Assembly (NCBI GenBank): GCA_902363375.1
Contig: CABIZX010000005.1
Location: 186,001-250,000 of the forward strand
Reading direction: 5' to 3'
Length of the DNA stretch: 64,000 nucleotides
Source of the DNA: Clostridiaceae bacterium
Lineage (GTDB): Bacteria > Bacillota > Clostridia > Clostridiales > Clostridiaceae
In this document: positions 33,117 through 43,300 of the stretch, in pieces
How positions within the stretch are numbered: the stretch's first letter is position 1
Layout of the letters: every line of letters starts with the position of its first letter
Notes under the pieces: generated by a model
Databases searched by the model: none
The model's input: the letters and a program-made list of their open reading frames with translations, nothing else
Told to the model about the DNA's origin: nothing
Made by a program: the position numbers and the translations under genes

Positions 33117-33143
33117 GAAGGAATTACAATATATTAGTAGAAT
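33117..33143 (+). promoter_or_regulatory. Sigma-H-type promoter of spoVG
   Basis: GAAGGAATT (33117-33125) matches the sigma-H -35 RWAGGAXXT, and GAAT at 33140-33143 matches its -10 core, with 14 nt between. spoVG is a classic sigma-H gene in Bacillus. Confidence 0.65.
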
Positions 33144-33177
33144 AATACATGAAAGCACATCTTGGAGGTGGAATTTC

Positions 33178-33462
33178 ATGATAATTACAGATGTTAGAAT
33201 TAGAAAGATTACCACAGAAGGAAAAATGAAAGCAATAGTATCTATAACATTAGATAATGAATTTGTTGTTCATGATATCAAAATAATTGAAGGACAAAGT
33301 GGTAACTTTATAGCTATGCCTAGTAGAAGAACACCTGATGGGGAGTTTAAGGATATAGCGCATCCAATTAATACGGAAACAAGAGAGAAAATTCAAAAAT
33401 CTATACTTGACGAGTATGAAAAAGTTAAAAATGAAGAGCAAGTAGAAGATGAAATAGTCTAA
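33178..33462 (+). CDS. spoVG: Regulator SpoVG
   Basis: The 94-residue protein is SpoVG throughout: [60 protein letters not shown] and the C-terminal helix [13 protein letters not shown]. SpoVG binds nucleic acids and affects septation, cortex formation and virulence gene expression in Firmicutes. The ATG follows CTTGGAGGTGGAATTTC. Upstream are a Spo0A box and a sigma-H-like promoter. An AAAAAGGAG-CATAGAA-CTCCTTTTT terminator lies immediately downstream. Confidence 0.97.
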   Translation: MIITDVRIRKITTEGKMKAIVSITLDNEFVVHDIKIIEGQSGNFIAMPSRRTPDGEFKDIAHPINTETREKIQKSILDEYEKVKNEEQVEDEIV

Positions 33463-33466
33463 TTAT

Positions 33467-33496
33467 AAAAAGGAGCATAGAACTCCTTTTTATTTT
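33467..33496 (+). terminator. Terminator after spoVG
   Basis: AAAAAGGAG and CTCCTTTTT form a stem with a 7-nt loop and a T-rich tail. Confidence 0.85.
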
Positions 33497-33539
33497 GTGT
33501 GTTGTTAAACTATAGTTTTGTATAAAAAATATACTTTGG

Positions 33540-33568
33540 TTGAAAAAGTATAACAGTTTCAATATAAT
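33540..33568 (+). promoter_or_regulatory. Sigma-A promoter of glmU-prs
   Basis: TTGAAA (33540-33545) and TATAAT (33563-33568) are separated by 17 bp. They lie about 200 bp before glmU, leaving a long AT-rich leader. Confidence 0.6.
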
Positions 33569-33764
33569 AAGTATAGAAGTAATATATAAATATAATAATT
33601 ATGATAGATTAATATTAAAAAAATAAGAAATATTAGTATTAAATTGCAATGCAATAATTTAAAAGAAAATATTATATGTAATTTATGTGAAGGGTTTAAA
33701 ACGTTTTACTTAATCTTTCTATAAATGACCTACCTAGTATATTTAAAGTGAAGAGGTGTGTGAA

Positions 33765-35135
33765 TTGTATAAATGTGCTATAATTCTGGCTGCAGGTGAA
33801 GGTAAAAGAATGAAATCCAATACTCCTAAGGTTTTACACAAAGTTTGTGGAAAAGAAATGATAAATCATGTAATAGATAATATAAGAAAATCTGGAGTAG
33901 AAGAAGTAAGTATAGTTATTGGAAAAGGTGCTGACAAGGTTAGAAAAGAAACTGAAAATAGAAATGTATTCTATTCAGTTCAAGAAGAACAATTAGGTAC
34001 TGGTCATGCTGTAATGTGTGCAGAAGAATTTTTAAAAGGGAAAAAAGGTTCTGTAGCTATATTTGTTGGAGATGGCCCTTTAATAACAGAAGAAACAGTA
34101 GCAAAGCTTACTAAATATCATGAAGAGGAAAAATGTAGTGCTACAATATTGACATCTATAATGAGTGATCCTCTAAAGTATGGAAGAATTATTAGAAACA
34201 CTCAGGGTGAAGTAGAAAAAATTGTAGAGTTTAAGGATTGCAACGAAGAAGAAATTAATGTTAATGAAATTAATTCAGGTATGTATTGTTTTGACATAGA
34301 TACTTTATTGAACACTTTAGGAAAACTTAATAACAATAATAATCAAGGTGAATATTATCTAACTGATGTTATCGAGATATTAAAGAGTGAAGGAAAAAAA
34401 GTTGGAGCTATTGCTGTAGATGTAGAAGAAATTACTGCTGTTAATTCAAAGGTAGAGCTTTCAGTTGCAAATGAAATAATGAGAAATAGAATAAATAGAA
34501 AGCACATGGATAATGGAGTTATAATTATAGATCCTAAAAACACATATATAGAATGCGATGTAACTATAGGTCAAGATACTGTAATCTATCCGGGAAATGT
34601 AATAGAAGGATCTACAGTAATCGGTGAGAATTGTTTATTATATTCAAATAACAGAATAACTAATAGTACAATTGGTGATGATGTAACTATAGAAAATTCT
34701 GTAGTATTAAATAGTGCAGTTGGAGATAATACTACAGTTGGTCCTTTTGCTTATATAAGACCAGAAACAACTATAGGAAATAATGCAAGAATAGGAGATT
34801 TTGTTGAAATCAAAAAATCTACTATCGGAAATGGAACTAAAGTATCACATTTAACCTATATAGGGGATGCAGAAGTAGGAGAAAAATGTAACTTTGGATG
34901 TGGAACTGTTGTAGTAAACTATGATGGAAAAGCAAAATACAAAACTACAATTGGAAATAATGTATTTATAGGATGTAACACTAACCTAGTATCTCCAGTG
35001 GAAGTAGAAGATGATACTTATATTGCAGCTGGATCAACAATAACAGAAAAAGTACCAGAGGGATCTTTAGCTATAGCAAGAGCTAGGCAGATAAATAAAG
35101 AAAACTGGGTATATGATAAAAACAAAAACAAATAA
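33765..35135 (+). CDS. glmU: Bifunctional UDP-GlcNAc pyrophosphorylase / glucosamine-1-P acetyltransferase
   Basis: The likely start is the TTG at 33765, which has AAGAGGTG 6 nt upstream. The in-frame GTG at 33756 lies inside that site. This gives 456 residues, the usual GlmU length. The N-terminal uridyltransferase shows [30 protein letters not shown] and VGDGPLI. The C-terminal left-handed beta helix has many hexapeptide repeats, then [35 protein letters not shown] and [10 protein letters not shown]. GlmU makes UDP-GlcNAc for peptidoglycan. It is followed by prs after 21 bp, one operon. Confidence 0.96.
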   Translation: MYKCAIILAAGEGKRMKSNTPKVLHKVCGKEMINHVIDNIRKSGVEEVSIVIGKGADKVRKETENRNVFYSVQEEQLGTGHAVMCAEEFLKGKKGSVAIFVGDGPLITEETVAKLTKYHEEEKCSATILTSIMSDPLKYGRIIRNTQGEVEKIVEFKDCNEEEINVNEINSGMYCFDIDTLLNTLGKLNNNNNQGEYYLTDVIEILKSEGKKVGAIAVDVEEITAVNSKVELSVANEIMRNRINRKHMDNGVIIIDPKNTYIECDVTIGQDTVIYPGNVIEGSTVIGENCLLYSNNRITNSTIGDDVTIENSVVLNSAVGDNTTVGPFAYIRPETTIGNNARIGDFVEIKKSTIGNGTKVSHLTYIGDAEVGEKCNFGCGTVVVNYDGKAKYKTTIGNNVFIGCNTNLVSPVEVEDDTYIAAGSTITEKVPEGSLAIARARQINKENWVYDKNKNK

Positions 35136-35156
35136 AGTTTTAGGAGGATTACATAA

Positions 35157-36116
35157 ATGATAAGCCATGGAAGAAACATTAAAATCTTTGCAGGAAACTC
35201 GTATCCTGAATTAGCTGCAGATATTGCAAACAGACTAGGACTTTCAGTTGGAGAAAGTCAAGTTACTACTTTCAGTGATGGAGAGATTGCTGTAAATATT
35301 GGAGAAACTGTTAGAGGACTTGATGTTTTCGTTATACAACCAACTAGTGCTCCAGTAAACAACAATTTGATGGAACTTTTAATTATGATTGATGCCCTTA
35401 AGAGAGCTTCAGCAGGAAGAATAACAGCGGTTATACCATACTATGGATATGCGCGTCAAGACAGAAAAGCAAAGGCTAGAGATCCAATTACAGCTAAATT
35501 AGTTGCAGACTTAATTACAGCAGCAGGAGCAGATAGAGTTTTAACTATGGATTTACATGCGGCTCAAATACAAGGATATTTCAATATACCAGTAGATAAT
35601 TTAGTTGGTTCACCAATACTAAGCGATTACTTCATAGAAAAAGGCTTTAAAGACTGTGATGATGTAGTAGTAGTTTCACCGGATCTTGGAAGTGTTACAA
35701 GAGCAAGAAAATTCGCTGATAAGTTAAATGCTCCAATAGCGATTATTGATAAGAGAAGACCAAAGGCTAATGTAGCTGAAGTTATGAATATAATAGGGGA
35801 AGTAAAAGGTAAAAAAGTTATATTGATAGATGATATGATAGATACAGCTGGTACTATTTGTAATGGTGCTAATGCTTTAGTTAAGATGGGAGCTACAGAA
35901 GTATATGCTTGCTGCTCACATGCTGTACTTTCAGGCCCAGCTATAGAAAGATTAGAAGCATCAGCAATAAAAGAGTTGGTTATGCTTGATAGTATTCATT
36001 TACCAGAAGAAAAAATGTTAGATAAGATAAAAATATTATCAATAGCGCCTTTATTTGCAGAGGCAATTAGAAGAATATATGAAGAAGTTTCTGTAAGTAA
36101 ACTTTTTGATGAATAG
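35157..36116 (+). CDS. prs: Ribose-phosphate pyrophosphokinase
   Basis: The 319-residue protein is a class I PRPP synthetase. It shows [36 protein letters not shown], the flexible loop [37 protein letters not shown] and the PRPP signature [14 protein letters not shown]. It converts ribose-5-phosphate and ATP to PRPP for nucleotide, His and Trp synthesis, and PRPP is also the PurR ligand encoded nearby. It is co-transcribed with glmU and ends at a strong terminator. Confidence 0.97.
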   Translation: MISHGRNIKIFAGNSYPELAADIANRLGLSVGESQVTTFSDGEIAVNIGETVRGLDVFVIQPTSAPVNNNLMELLIMIDALKRASAGRITAVIPYYGYARQDRKAKARDPITAKLVADLITAAGADRVLTMDLHAAQIQGYFNIPVDNLVGSPILSDYFIEKGFKDCDDVVVVSPDLGSVTRARKFADKLNAPIAIIDKRRPKANVAEVMNIIGEVKGKKVILIDDMIDTAGTICNGANALVKMGATEVYACCSHAVLSGPAIERLEASAIKELVMLDSIHLPEEKMLDKIKILSIAPLFAEAIRRIYEEVSVSKLFDE

Positions 36117-36157
36117 TCTTAATGTTGATAATGTAAAGTTAATAGTATTATAGCTTT

Positions 36158-36192
36158 AATTAGGGGAGGAAGTTTTTCTTCCCCTATTTTGA
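36158..36192 (+). terminator. Terminator after prs
   Basis: TAGGGGAGGAAG and CTTCCCCTA pair with a T-rich loop and are followed by TTTTGA. Confidence 0.8.
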
Positions 36193-36367
36193 TATAAATT
36201 GGAATATTTTTATCTTTGACTTTATAAATATTCTGTTAAAAATATTAATTTTAATAAGAAAGTACTTGGACTTAAATTTATTGTTATATAATATTATAAA
36301 AGATAGTATATAACAATTATATTCATAAAATAAATAAAAATACTTTGAGTGTTCGGGAGGAATATCA

Positions 36368-37054
36368 ATGGAAGGAAACTTAGGTAAAATATTAGTTGTT
36401 GACGATGATAAAAATATATGTGAAGTAATAAAGATGTATCTAGAAAATTCAGGATATAACGTTAAGGTATCAAATGATGGAAGGGAAGCCCAAGAGGCAT
36501 TTACTAACTATAAGCCTGATTTAGTGCTTTTAGATGTTATGTTACCATACTTAGATGGTATAGATGTATTGAAGTGGATAAGAAGAGATAGTGAAACACC
36601 AGTTATAATGATAACTGCTAAGGGAGAAACTTTTGACAAAGTTTTAGGACTTGAACTTGGTGCAGATGATTATATTGTTAAACCTTTTGAGCCAAAGGAA
36701 CTTATGGCTAGAGTTAAAGCTGTTTTAAGAAGATATACAGCGGAAGGAGATAGCAAGGAAACATTAACTTTTGATAACTTAGTTATAGATATAAATTCAT
36801 ATAATGTAACATATAAGGGACAAGAAATTAAGATGCCACCTAAAGAATTTGAATTATTGCATTTCTTAGCAAGTAATAAAAATAGAGTGTTTACAAGAGA
36901 ACAATTACTTTGTGAAGTGTGGGGATATGATTATCCAGGAGATTCAAGAACTGTAGATGTTCATGTAAAAAGATTAAGAGAAAAGATATCAGGAGGAGAT
37001 AACTGGCAATTAGAAACTGTCTGGGGAGTTGGATATAAATTCGAGGTGAAATAG
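36368..37054 (+). CDS. OmpR/PhoB-type response regulator, WalR-like
   Basis: The 228-residue protein has a receiver domain (about 8-120) with acidic pocket VDDDK, phosphoacceptor Asp in LVLLDVMLP (about 57), conserved Thr in MITAKG and Lys in YIVKPFEP. A winged-helix DNA-binding domain follows (about 130-226; PPKEFELLHFLASNKNRVFTREQLL, WGYDYPGDSRTVDVHVKRLREKI). It is directly followed by its sensor kinase and then by an HtrA-like membrane protein. That order recalls the walRK (yycFG) operons of Firmicutes, which also end in an HtrA gene. The auxiliary yycH/yycI genes are missing. Cell-wall control is therefore a reasonable but unproven role. Confidence 0.9.
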   Translation: MEGNLGKILVVDDDKNICEVIKMYLENSGYNVKVSNDGREAQEAFTNYKPDLVLLDVMLPYLDGIDVLKWIRRDSETPVIMITAKGETFDKVLGLELGADDYIVKPFEPKELMARVKAVLRRYTAEGDSKETLTFDNLVIDINSYNVTYKGQEIKMPPKEFELLHFLASNKNRVFTREQLLCEVWGYDYPGDSRTVDVHVKRLREKISGGDNWQLETVWGVGYKFEVK

Positions 37055-38479
37055 ATGGTGAAAAATAGCTTGTTTTCGAAAATGGTTGTTACTTATACCA
37101 TTATAATAACGGTAAGCTTTACTATCTTAGCTGCGTTTCTCTCATTTTGGTTTCAGGATTATTTTATAAAGACAAGGCAAAAAGAGCTTGCTGGTCAAGT
37201 AGATATAATTGAAAAATTGGCTACGGATTATTTAAAAGGTTCACTATATTATGAAGACTTAACTAAAGGAATGAAATTTATATCATCTTATATAGGTGAA
37301 GACATAGTTCTAGTTGATAGCAATGGATATGCTTACTCTGTTACATCTATTAAATATGCCCCACTTATAGGAAAACAGATTTTTCATGGAAGTTTAGAGA
37401 AAGTAAATAGCAATGATTATATAAATTCTTTTAATGAGTATGGAGTTTACGTAGACGAAAAAACATATGTTATGATGGAGATTATAAAGGATACCAATGA
37501 ACAATCTATAGGTGCTACGTTAATTAGTGTATCAACGGATACATTAGATAACTCATTATCCAATGTTTATCAGATTATTTGGTTATCGGCAGTATTTGCA
37601 GTAATAGCTTCTTGTATTGTAATTTATTATTTTTCTCAAAAGATGATAGTAAATCCATTGTCAGAAATGAGTTTTGTTGCAAAAAAAATTGCTCAGGGAG
37701 ATGTAGATAAGAGAGTTGAAATTCATTCCGATGATGAAATGGAAGAATTTGCAAATGCATTCAATGTAATGGCGGATTCTCTACAGAAGGTAGAAGAAAA
37801 TAGAAAAGAATTTATCTCAAATGTTTCTCATGAATTAAGGTCTCCAATTACATCCATAAAAGGATTTATAGGAGGAATTTTAGATGGAGTAATTCCAGAA
37901 GAAAAGTATAAGTATTACTTAAATATAACCTATGAGGAAATACAAAGATTAGCAAGGCTTATCAATGATCTTTTAGATTTATCAGCTGTCGAATCTGGAA
38001 CATATACACTAAATAAAATACCCGTAGATATTAATGAGATAGTAAGAATATGCATATTAAGAAATGAAAATAGAATAAGAAATAAAAACTTAGATGTACA
38101 GGTGTTTTTTGAAGGTAGTGAACTGTGGGTAATTACAGATGAGGATAAGATAATACAAGTTGTTACTAATCTTTTAGATAATGCTATTAAATATGGGAAA
38201 GATGATGGACTTATAAAGATATCATGTAGAAAAAAAGGTAAAAAGGCACATATATCAATTTTTAATGAAGGTCCTACAATAGATGAAGAAGATATTAAGC
38301 ATATATGGGAAAGATTCTATAAAGGTGATAAATCAAGAACACAGAAAGTTAGTACAGGACTAGGGCTTTCTATAGTTAAAAAGATTATTGGTTTACATGA
38401 TGAAGAAATATGGGTATGTAATAAAGATAATGGAGTTGAATTTACATTTACACTGCATTTAGCTAAGAAGAGCATGTAA
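37055..38479 (+). CDS. Sensor histidine kinase, WalK/PhoR-like
   Basis: The 474-residue membrane kinase has TM helix 1 (about 10-32), an extracytoplasmic sensor of about 140 residues, TM helix 2 (about 172-193), HAMP (about 194-248, NPLSEMSFVAKKIAQGDVDKRV), HisKA with the phospho-His in FISNVSHELRSPITSIKGF (about 265), and an ATPase domain with N box VVTNLLDNAIKYG and G boxes including STGLGLSIVKKI. There is no PAS domain between HAMP and HisKA, unlike classic WalK. The ATG directly follows the regulator's stop codon, so the two are translationally coupled. Confidence 0.93.
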   Translation: MVKNSLFSKMVVTYTIIITVSFTILAAFLSFWFQDYFIKTRQKELAGQVDIIEKLATDYLKGSLYYEDLTKGMKFISSYIGEDIVLVDSNGYAYSVTSIKYAPLIGKQIFHGSLEKVNSNDYINSFNEYGVYVDEKTYVMMEIIKDTNEQSIGATLISVSTDTLDNSLSNVYQIIWLSAVFAVIASCIVIYYFSQKMIVNPLSEMSFVAKKIAQGDVDKRVEIHSDDEMEEFANAFNVMADSLQKVEENRKEFISNVSHELRSPITSIKGFIGGILDGVIPEEKYKYYLNITYEEIQRLARLINDLLDLSAVESGTYTLNKIPVDINEIVRICILRNENRIRNKNLDVQVFFEGSELWVITDEDKIIQVVTNLLDNAIKYGKDDGLIKISCRKKGKKAHISIFNEGPTIDEEDIKHIWERFYKGDKSRTQKVSTGLGLSIVKKIIGLHDEEIWVCNKDNGVEFTFTLHLAKKSM

Positions 38480-38511
38480 TAATCTCGAGACTAGGCAGAA
38501 AGGGGGCTATT

Positions 38512-39651
38512 ATGAGCAATTTTAACGATGATTACAAGGATGCTAGAGCAAAGATAACTTTTAATAAAATAAAAAGAAGACACAAAGGTAAGATTGTTGT
38601 AGTTACTATATTTTGTTTATTTATAGCCTCTTTAGGTGGAGCTGTTACAACTTTAGTAATAAACAATGAAAATGAAGATGATAATTACTATGTTCAAGAT
38701 AGTAATGATGATCAAGGGTTGGAAGTTAATGCAACAAATTTAAAGATTCAAACTGCAGCTGAAAAAGTATCTCAATCTGTTGTTTCGGTCATTAAGGTTA
38801 TTACGGATAATAAATGTACAAAAGAGACAAATGTTGGAGTAGGTATTGCTGTAGAAGATGGGCAGTATGTTATAACTAGCTACTTAGGCATTGAGGATGC
38901 AACTAGCATTAAGGTAAAATTACACAATGATGTTGTATATAATGCTTCAATTATAGGTTTTGACAGTATTTATGATGTGGCTATGATTAAAATTGACGGA
39001 GAACCTCTAAAACCTATAGATATAGCTAAGAACTCCACTAAGGTTAAGAAAGGCGATAGAGTTATTAATGTAGGAAATCCTCTAGGTAGGTCATTTAGTG
39101 AAAATATAGAGATTAGCACAGTATTAGGTACTAGAGAAAACATAATGTTTAAAAATAGAGAAACTAAGGTGTCAGAGTCTTTAAGAATGATAAAGACATC
39201 AGTTACTCCTAAGCTTATTAATACAGGAGCTGCTCTATGTAACTTAGATGGCGAGCTTATAGGTGTAAATAATACCACCATGACATATCACAATGAATTC
39301 TCAAAAAGTAGCTTTTATATATCATCTGAAGACTTGGAGCCTATTACTCATGGAATTCTAGACAAACAGAATTCTCTTATAAATCATATGGGAGTATACG
39401 GAGAGGAAGCTATTTCACAAAGGGAAGATGGCGTCGAAGGTGTATATGCGAAAGAGGTTACCAGAAATGGTCTAGCATATGAAGCTGGAATTAGACCTAC
39501 AGATATAATTGTAAAAGTTAACGACACCAAAATTAATACTGTTAGTGATATAAATTCTATAATGAGTAAGTTTAAAAGTGGAGAGATGATAAAGTATACG
39601 GTATTTAAAAAGGGTAATTATGTTGAATTTAAAATAAAAATTCCGGAATAA
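38512..39651 (+). CDS. Membrane-anchored HtrA-like protein with degenerate catalytic triad
   Basis: The 379-residue protein has a cytoplasmic N-terminus, one TM helix (about 27-50), a trypsin-like HtrA domain (about 80-280) and a PDZ domain (about 290-379, VYAKEVTRNGLAYEAGIRPTDIIVKVNDTKI). In the protease domain only the Asp is kept (YDVAMIKID, Asp155). The segment that should read TNNHV is TSYLG, so His is Leu125, and the GNSGG serine loop reads INTGA, so Ser is Thr238 and one Gly is lost. It should therefore be proteolytically inactive. It lies 32 bp after the sensor kinase and is probably its partner or a sensor of misfolded envelope proteins. Confidence 0.85.
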   Translation: MSNFNDDYKDARAKITFNKIKRRHKGKIVVVTIFCLFIASLGGAVTTLVINNENEDDNYYVQDSNDDQGLEVNATNLKIQTAAEKVSQSVVSVIKVITDNKCTKETNVGVGIAVEDGQYVITSYLGIEDATSIKVKLHNDVVYNASIIGFDSIYDVAMIKIDGEPLKPIDIAKNSTKVKKGDRVINVGNPLGRSFSENIEISTVLGTRENIMFKNRETKVSESLRMIKTSVTPKLINTGAALCNLDGELIGVNNTTMTYHNEFSKSSFYISSEDLEPITHGILDKQNSLINHMGVYGEEAISQREDGVEGVYAKEVTRNGLAYEAGIRPTDIIVKVNDTKINTVSDINSIMSKFKSGEMIKYTVFKKGNYVEFKIKIPE

Positions 39652-39655
39652 TATA

Positions 39656-39688
39656 AAAAGTAGCATTTAAGATGCTACTTTTGTTTTT
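39656..39688 (+). terminator. Terminator after the HtrA-like gene
   Basis: AAAAGTAGCAT and ATGCTACTTTT pair around TTAAG with a downstream T run. It closes the regulator-kinase-HtrA operon. Confidence 0.85.
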
Positions 39689-39789
39689 AAAGAAAACTTC
39701 TAGTATAATAGTCAAGGGAGATTATTTTTTATAGAAATACTGTTTTATATATGGAATTATTAATGAGATAAAATATTTTGGAGGTAGTT

Positions 39790-40359
39790 ATGTATTTAGT
39801 TGTAGGTTTAGGAAACCCGGGAGATAGATATGATAAAACTAGACATAATGTTGGTTTTGATGTAATTGATATGTGTGAAAAAAAGTATAACTTTAGTATA
39901 AATAGGACAAAATTTAAAGGTGTATATGGTGAGAGCAATATAGACAGTGAAAGGGTTATATTTCTAAAACCTCAAACTTATATGAATCTAAGTGGTGAGA
40001 GCGTTAGAAGTATAATAGATTTTTATAAAATACCAATAGAAAATATTATAGTTATATATGATGATATTAGTTTAGAGGTTGGAAGACTTAGAATAAAAGG
40101 AAAAGGAAGTGCAGGAGGTCATAATGGTATTAAAAATATCATTGCGCATTTAGGAACTGATAGTTTTCCAAGAATAAAAGTAGGAATTGGACAGCCAACC
40201 TATGATTTAGTAGAATTTGTGACAGATAGATTTTCTAGCGAGGATAGAGTAATTATAGAAAAATCATTTGAAGCAGCTGTAGAAGCAGTAGGTGTGATAA
40301 TAAAAGAAGGAATTAATGTGTCTATGAATAAATTTAATTCTTTTAATGCAGGGAAGTAG
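39790..40359 (+). CDS. pth: Peptidyl-tRNA hydrolase
   Basis: Translation should start at the ATG at 39790, with TTTTGGAGGTAGTT upstream, giving 189 residues. The Pth signatures are [24 protein letters not shown] with the catalytic His (about 20), [44 protein letters not shown] and [11 protein letters not shown]. The enzyme releases peptides from stalled peptidyl-tRNAs. mfd follows after 21 bp, the usual pth-mfd pairing near the origin. Confidence 0.96.
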   Translation: MYLVVGLGNPGDRYDKTRHNVGFDVIDMCEKKYNFSINRTKFKGVYGESNIDSERVIFLKPQTYMNLSGESVRSIIDFYKIPIENIIVIYDDISLEVGRLRIKGKGSAGGHNGIKNIIAHLGTDSFPRIKVGIGQPTYDLVEFVTDRFSSEDRVIIEKSFEAAVEAVGVIIKEGINVSMNKFNSFNAGK

Positions 40360-40380
40360 TAGAATTTAAGAGGTGATATT

Positions 40381-43300
40381 TTGAGACTAAAGGGAGTAAT
40401 GACACCTTTAAAGTTAAGTAGTGAATTTAAAGATATAAATAGATGTATAAATAATGATAAATATCCAATAGGTATACATGGTATTTCGGAATCAGGTAAA
40501 AGCTACTTATTATATGGTGTTTATGAAGAAATAGAGAAAAGTATGCTTGTGCTAACCCATAATGATATGGAAGCTAAAAACATATATGAGGATCTTAGTT
40601 TTTATTGTAATGATGTATATTATTTTCCTACAAGGGAAGTTACCTTTTATAATATAGAGGCAGTATCAGGAGATTTAAGATGGGAAAGGTTAAAAGTACT
40701 AAATAAGATTCTTGGAGAAGAAAGAAATATTATTGTAACTTCAATAGAAGCTTTAGCAGCATCCTATGCGCCTGTGGAGTTGTTTAAGAAATTTTCTTTT
40801 GAAATTTCTGTAGGAAGTATACTTGATATAAGAGAACTAAGTGAAAAACTTGTTCAGTGTGGTTATGAAAGATGTAGCGTCGTAGAAAATATAGGTCAAT
40901 TTTCAATAAGAGGGGGGATAATAGATATTTATCCACCTATTAGTAGCATGCCTTTTAGAATCGAGCTTTTTGATGATGAAGTAGACTCTATAAGAACTTT
41001 TAATAAAGAAACACAAAGAAGTATAGATAAAGTAGATGGAATCGAGATATTTCCAGCTAAAGAGATAATTCTTACAGAGGAATTTGTAAACTTAGCAAAG
41101 GAAGAAATTATAGATGAATTAGAAGGAGCTGTATCAAGATTTAAAAAATCTAAAGATAAGGAAGCTCTGGAAAGAATAAATTCTACAGTTAAAGCAAATT
41201 TAGAAAGCTTAGAAGAAACTTGGAGTTTTGAAACTATAGATAGCTATGTGCCTTATTTTTATAAAAATAAGACTACATTTTTGGATTATTTTAAAGATAG
41301 CATAATTGTAGTGGATGACGTAAATAGATCTATGGGTAAGCTTGATAGCGTATATTTTGAGTTTGAAGAGAATTATGAGAATTTTTTAAGTCGAGGTAAT
41401 ATTTTACCAAAACAAGGTGAGCTTTTAATACCTAAAGATATGATTGAAGAAGTTTTGGAAGAAAGAAAGGTTATTACATTACAAAGCATTTCAACTACTA
41501 CTAAGATATTAAAACCGAGAAATTTAATTTCATTTTCTCAAATAACAATCCATGATTATCATGGACAATTAGACATGCTTATTGAAGATATTATAGAAAA
41601 AAAGAAAAAAGGATATAGAACTTTAATTTTATCAGGAACAAGAACAAGAGGAGAAAGATTAATTAATACTTTAAGAGACAGAGGTATAGAAGCTACTTAT
41701 AAAGATTTAGTTTCAAGTATACAAGAAGGAGAGGTAGTAGTAACCTTTGGAAGCTCTATTAAAGGATTTGAATATCCTAATTTAAAAGTATGTGTTATAT
41801 CAGACTCAGAGGTGTTTGGTCAATCGAAACGAAAAGCCACAAGGAGAATTACTAAAAAAGGTGCCGGAAAAATAAAAAGTTTTACGGATTTAAAGCTTGG
41901 TGATTATGTAGTTCATGTAAACCATGGTATAGGGGTATATAAAGGTATTAATCAATTAGATGTACAAGGAAATAAAAAGGATTATCTAGTTTTAGAGTAT
42001 AACTCTGGAGATACTTTATATGTACCTGTAGAGCAACTTGATTTAGTACAAAAATATATTGGTGGCGAAGGTAAGGCTCCTAAGATAAATAAGTTAGGTG
42101 GAAGTGAATGGGCGAAGGCAAGAAGTAAAGTTAAAAAATCTGTAGAGGATATTGCAGAAGATTTGGTTAAACTTTATGCTATCAGATCCACATTGAAAGG
42201 TCATAAATATGCTGAGGATACACCTTGGCAAAGTCAATTTGAAGGAGAATTTCCTTATGAGGAGACTCCAGACCAGCTAACAGCTATAGAAGATATAAAA
42301 AAGGACATGGAAAGCGATAAACCTATGGATAGACTTCTCTGCGGAGATGTTGGATATGGAAAGACAGAAGTTGCTCTTAGAGCTGCTTTTAAGTGTGTTA
42401 TGGATGGAAAGCAGGTAGCTATATTAGTACCTACGACTATACTTGCAGAGCAGCACTATAAGAATATGTTAAAAAGGTTTTCTGACTTCCCTATTAAGAT
42501 AGGTATGATCAGTAGATTTAGAACTGCTTCACAAGTTAAAGAAACCTTAAATGCATTAAGAGAAGGAAATCTTGATATTATAGTTGGGACACATAAATTA
42601 TTACAAAAAAGTGTAGTCTTTAAGGATTTAGGTCTATTAATTGTAGATGAAGAGCAAAGATTTGGAGTTAGTCACAAGGAAAAAATAAAGGAAATAAAGA
42701 AAAATATAGATGTATTAACTTTAAGTGCTACCCCTATTCCAAGAACTCTACATATGTCCTTAACAGGGGTAAGAGATATAAGTATAATAGAAACTCCTCC
42801 AGAAGAAAGATATCCTATTCAAACTTATGTTGTTGAATTTAATGACCAACTTATAAGAGATGCAATAATTAGAGAAATGAATAGGGGAGGACAAGTATTT
42901 TTTGTATATAATAGAGTAGAAACTATCAGTGATATGGCAACGTATTTACAAAAACTTGTACCAGAGGCTAGAGTTGCCATAGGTCATGGTCAGATGACTG
43001 AGAGGGAATTAGAAAAGGTTATTATAGATTTTGTAGATAAGAAATATGATATACTTTTGAGCACGACTATAGTAGAAACTGGAATAGACATACAGAACGC
43101 TAATACTATGATAATAGCAGATGCGGATAAGATGGGATTGTCACAATTATATCAATTAAGGGGAAGAGTTGGTAGAACTAATAGAATAGCCTATGCCTAC
43201 TTTACTTATACTAAGGATAAAGTTCTCACAGAAGTGGCAGAAAAGAGATTAAAAGCTATAAAAGACTTTACGGAATTAGGGTCAGGATTAAAAATAGCCA

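Noticed and set aside
36266..36294. Promoter TTGGAC-17-TAATAT before the two-component operon
   Set aside because: The -35 matches the consensus at only about three positions, and several equally good AT-rich alternatives exist in the same gap.
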